Source of the DNA: Psettodes erumei
Lineage: Eukaryota; Chordata; Actinopteri; Pleuronectiformes; Psettodidae
Direction: 5' to 3'
DNA length: 64,000 bases
NCBI GenBank assembly: GCA_016785225.1
Contig: JAFBJZ010000611.1
Location: 145,711-209,710 of the forward strand
Each line of letters begins with the position of its first letter. Within the stretch, counting starts at the first letter, position 1. Shown piece after piece: positions 60,655-64,000 of the stretch. A program made the translations under genes and the position numbers. Below the pieces are notes generated by a model, which worked only from the letters and a program-made list of their open reading frames with translations, made no database searches and was not told where the DNA came from.

Positions 60655-62702
60655 TTTTGGTTAATTAACAATGAATGTAAAAAGTAAAAATTCAGAAATT
60701 ACCTACCATGTTTCAGCAAACATGGAGGACATCTGAAATTAATAACCCTATTCAAATTCTCCTCTCAGTAACTAAGATCTGTAATTTCTTTTTGTTATTA
60801 GTAGTAGTATTAGGAAGGGGTTAAATACATTCTTGGACCAATGCCATATCACTCTGCTTTATATTTATCAGGCAGTGTATTCGTCTTTGCTATAAAGTAG
60901 TTTGGGGGGCCATATGAAAGAACAATTGTGTAATCAATATCTGGACACAATTAAAAATCTTTCCAATGTGAATCCATTTCAGGATAATTGCACAAGGTTA
61001 ATCCAAACATTTTCTCCACAGACTGGATATTCTGATAGCTGGCTTTCATGTTGTTTCAGCGCAAGTATAAACAAAATCATAAACACACAAAATTTCATTT
61101 CAATGACCATTTTTCTTTGAAAGTCCTGGTGAATGGTGCCACCTCCTCTGCTTCCTTTTACATGGTTTAATCTCCAGATTGTATCAAAGAAAAATAAATG
61201 AAATATCATCCCACAAGTTTCAATATACCACTAAGCAGAAAACAGCAAGAGCCAACAATACTACTTTTTGGTAGCTGGCCATTGTGCTATGAACTAACTT
61301 AAATGTAAAAGGGTAAAAGTGTTATTAAATTTATATAAATGTGAAAATTATCCAAGGAAAAGCATATACAATGCTTATTTTGCTACAATAATAATTACAA
61401 CTAAAATGATGGACTGAGAATTTTTTAGAATTAGAAAGATGATGACTAAGAATATGTCTTGGCATAATTAGGAACTGATCAGCTCTAAAGTCTGAGAGCC
61501 AGGATATTTGTGTCTTTGAAAAGATGAATGAAAGGGAGACAGAGACCATATGAAATAATTAAAGTATGAACATGATGAACAGGATTCTTATTAAAGTAAG
61601 TAATAAAGTAGTAATAAAAGAAAGGTAACAAAGGCCAAGTTGCTATTTTATACATTTTATGGTACTATTTGAATTGATTTGACTTCTGGTTTTGATGATT
61701 GTTTTGCCTCAGTTTAATTGCCCAGTAATATTTAAAAACTTGTTTTTTGGTGGAGACAGTCTTTTTAAAAAAAATCTTACATATACATATGTAATTAACA
61801 ACTGATACAGCTCTTAATGGTTAATCCAGCCAATTTTATTAACAGATCCTTGTGGCTAACAAAGCTGCTAAACCATATACCAACAGCCCATATCAGTAAG
61901 AGGAGAGCTACAGTATCATGAATGGGTGTGGCTGGTGGCTATTCAGTTCAGTGTGTTACCAGGTCATTGGAGCTTGGTGTGTCTCCTTGCCCCCAGTTTA
62001 AATAAATCTATAAATTCTCAGAGGAAAATACCCTATGGATTCGAGATTCAGACTCTTTCAATAGAGAGCTGGTCCAGACCACCTGCACGAGGGTGTTGTC
62101 AGGATCTAACACCTTCCACAGGTGGCGCCCATTTCAACTTTCTTATTAGGTGTCTCAGTTTAATTTATTTTTACCCAATTTTAATATTTTATCAAGAAAA
62201 ACAAACCAGCAAAAAAAGAAATAACTTGACAACATCAGTTGATAAATATTCAAAATTCTCTGTAATCAAGTGACAGTTGATCCTCCAAGTTTAATACATT
62301 ATAATATATTTTACAGCACGTGCTTAAATGTGTTTCAACTTCACTATTAAATCTTATTGGGCTATTTGAGAAAAAAGTTTTTACACAAGCAAACAAACAT
62401 GGCACAACGGCCATTATGAATAAAGCACAAACATTACACATTTTATACTCAGATCAACAGGAATACCTAGACATTTTGAATTATTATTTAACTCTCTGTT
62501 AGATCTCAATAATGGTTTACAAAAGTGGCTGCAAAAGTATTAGGCTCTCACTGAAGCATTGTCTCACATTGTAAAACATACCTAATGAACTCAGAAATAA
62601 GCTGTTTTAAAACATTAAGTTGTTAGTAAGTAGTATAAGCAAAATAAAGTCAAAAGTGAAAGTACTTTCAATTTTGCGAGAAAATAATTAAAGACCTGTC
62701 CC
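60655..62702. other. Unassigned DNA between the nest and the coiled-coil gene
   Basis: AT-rich, with no recognised gene. It may include the 3' UTR of the minus-strand coiled-coil gene to the right. A mildly GC-richer patch at 61920-62130 is unexplained. Confidence 0.55.
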
Positions 62703-64000
62703 TCATTTCTCCTCTGGGCAGACTTGCTTGTAGCAGGCACAACAAGGGCAGCAGCAGCGGCAGCAGAAATGCCGGAGCTGACTGAGGAATCCACTGGATG
62801 TCTCTGAAGCTACATGAGTTCCTCCGACATCTCCTATCATCTGCTCTTGAGTCATTGCATGCCCTGCTTCATCTGTGGTTATATCCATCTGGATATGTGT
62901 TTGATTAGCTTTGTTGCTTGTTGTAAGTGTCCTGTGCCCTTCCTCTTTGATGTGGAGCTTCTTGATCCCACTGAGCATCTGAACTTTGAGTTGTTGGAGC
63001 TCTGCATATCTTTCATCAAGTATTTTGTGGTTTCTCTCCCAGTCTCTTTCAGATGTTCTGTGCTTTGTCTTCTTCAGAGGTTCCTTTTCTTTCTGTAACC
63101 ATGTTCCTTTCACAAACTGATGGATCACCTTTATTCTTTTCTCCAGATCGTTTCTCATTTCATGACTCTTGAACTTCATCTCATTTATCTCCTTTCGTTC
63201 TCCTTTCGTGTCCTTCCACATCTTTTGTAAACAATCTGTTTTGTCAATAAAATCATTTTGCACCTCTGCTGACTTAGACAGTCTTGCAAGTTTCTGTTCC
63301 AGTTCATTTTCAATTTCTCCATCTGTTTGCATCAGGAGATTGTCCCTCTTGGTTTTCAAGTATTTACCCCCCTCTTTCAAGATCACCTTTATCTTCCCCT
63401 GATGTTCAAATTCATCAGTCTGGATCATGACGTCTGACTGCAGGAATTCTTTCTCGCATTCAAACTCTTTAAATTCATTCAAATCCTGTTTCCTTACATT
63501 GTGCTTGTGCAGTGATTCTTTTGATACAACCTCAGTTTGTACTGCCTTGTCAGACTTCTTTGTCACCACATGCTTTCTCTGTATCAGGTCATAGTAACTG
63601 GTGATTATATTTTTCTGTTTGTCAAGTTCAGCACACTTGTGTTCCAGTATTGAATTCAACTGGAGCATGTCTTCATTTTTGTGCTCTAATGTCTCCATGT
63701 TCTTCCTGAAGTCTTTATATGTCCTTTGATTTAAGTGTTTGAGTTTTACTTTCATGGAGTTCAGAACACTGGTGAGCTGTCCTTTCTTGTCTTTAAAAAA
63801 CACTTCTCTCTCATTTTCAGTGGTTGTCTTCTTTTGATACAGTTCTTCTATTTGGTTAATCTCATTAAAGAGACAATCACTGATTTCTGTCTGGATACAA
63901 ACCTCCAGCTTAGTAATTTCCAAATGGTCTTTTTCTTCGTTCATATCTCGCATAGTGATTCCTAATGGGTCAATTTGTTTCTGGATGTCAGACCTTATCA
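62703..64000 (-). CDS. Unrecognised coiled-coil protein with C-terminal cysteine cluster (partial, runs off the window)
   Basis: The minus-strand frame is open from the window edge to the stop at 62703, with no intron seen. The ATG at 63953 gives 416 residues, but the frame stays open upstream (DIQKQIDPLGIT), so the true start is probably outside. The protein is highly charged, Lys/Glu-rich and heptad-like over most of its length, so I infer long coiled coils. It has four Q-T-D/E motifs, at residues 20-23 (IQTE), 138-141 (VQTE), 177-180 (IQTD) and 208-211 (MQTD), counted from that ATG. The C-terminus ends in a cysteine cluster (HFCCRCCCPCCACYKQVC) that could be lipid-modified or metal-binding. 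I do not recognise the family. Codon use and the uninterrupted frame support a real gene. Confidence 0.75.
   Translation of the reverse strand, partial: IRSDIQKQIDPLGITMRDMNEEKDHLEITKLEVCIQTEISDCLFNEINQIEELYQKKTTTENEREVFFKDKKGQLTSVLNSMKVKLKHLNQRTYKDFRKNMETLEHKNEDMLQLNSILEHKCAELDKQKNIITSYYDLIQRKHVVTKKSDKAVQTEVVSKESLHKHNVRKQDLNEFKEFECEKEFLQSDVMIQTDEFEHQGKIKVILKEGGKYLKTKRDNLLMQTDGEIENELEQKLARLSKSAEVQNDFIDKTDCLQKMWKDTKGERKEINEMKFKSHEMRNDLEKRIKVIHQFVKGTWLQKEKEPLKKTKHRTSERDWERNHKILDERYAELQQLKVQMLSGIKKLHIKEEGHRTLTTSNKANQTHIQMDITTDEAGHAMTQEQMIGDVGGTHVASETSSGFLSQLRHFCCRCCCPCCACYKQVCPEEK

Overview
The window is vertebrate nuclear DNA, almost certainly from a teleost fish and probably a percomorph-type genome. 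It has short fish-style introns, a tRNA-derived SINE of the kind common in spiny-rayed fishes, several Tc1-like families, two Ty3/Gypsy elements and an R4/Rex6-like non-LTR element. There are no bacterial operons, CRISPR arrays or phage genes. Three host protein-coding loci can be supported. Everything else is intron, flank or mobile DNA. || Layout. 1-4.9 kb: non-coding 5' flank. 4.96-15.07 kb (+): a complete akt2 gene with 13 coding exons. They join in frame to 480 codons, with PH domain, AGC kinase domain, activation-loop Thr308, turn-motif Thr450 and hydrophobic-motif Ser473. 15.1-20.8 kb: akt2 3' flank with a decayed Tc1-like element and a SINE. 20.88-21.26 kb: a CpG-rich promoter and probable first exon with a clean splice donor. 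24.1-27.6 kb: a truncated Tc1-like element and a 3-kb R4/Rex6-like LINE (minus strand). The LINE ends 43 bp before a coding exon of a CIPC-like gene (CLOCK-interacting pacemaker, +), whose last two coding exons lie at 27.6 and 29.2-30.5 kb. 33.2-34.7 kb: a near-complete but broken Tc1-like transposon. || 36.1-60.65 kb is a nest of mobile elements. Its outer borders look like the two ends of one Tc1-like element (36107 and 60652). Inside lies a chromodomain Ty3/Gypsy element with two near-identical LTRs (36573-41842) and then a second, older Gypsy element. The pol region of the older element is cut between reverse transcriptase and RNase H, exactly at a TA, by another Tc1-like element (43797-59254). 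That Tc1 was itself filled by a foldback element with a 12-bp target duplication, an 11.8-kb array of repeat units (44183-55965), a second R4/Rex6-like LINE, and a fragment of yet another Tc1 family. || The 11.8-kb array is the most unusual part. Five head-to-tail units carry 1, 2, 3, 3 and 2 copies of an internal monomer of about 785 bp. Each monomer carries two CTCF-like motifs in the same orientation, about 22 in total. Units end in a hairpin-bearing tail that is itself amplified, 17 times in a row at the right end. || At the right edge (62.7 kb to the end, minus strand) is the 3' part of an unrecognised coiled-coil protein with four Q-T-D/E motifs and a cysteine-cluster C-terminus. || I found no clear evidence for a novel enzymatic or defence system. 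The best candidates for new biology are the repeat array and its possible role in chromatin architecture, the LINE pressed against the CIPC splice acceptor, and the unknown coiled-coil protein.
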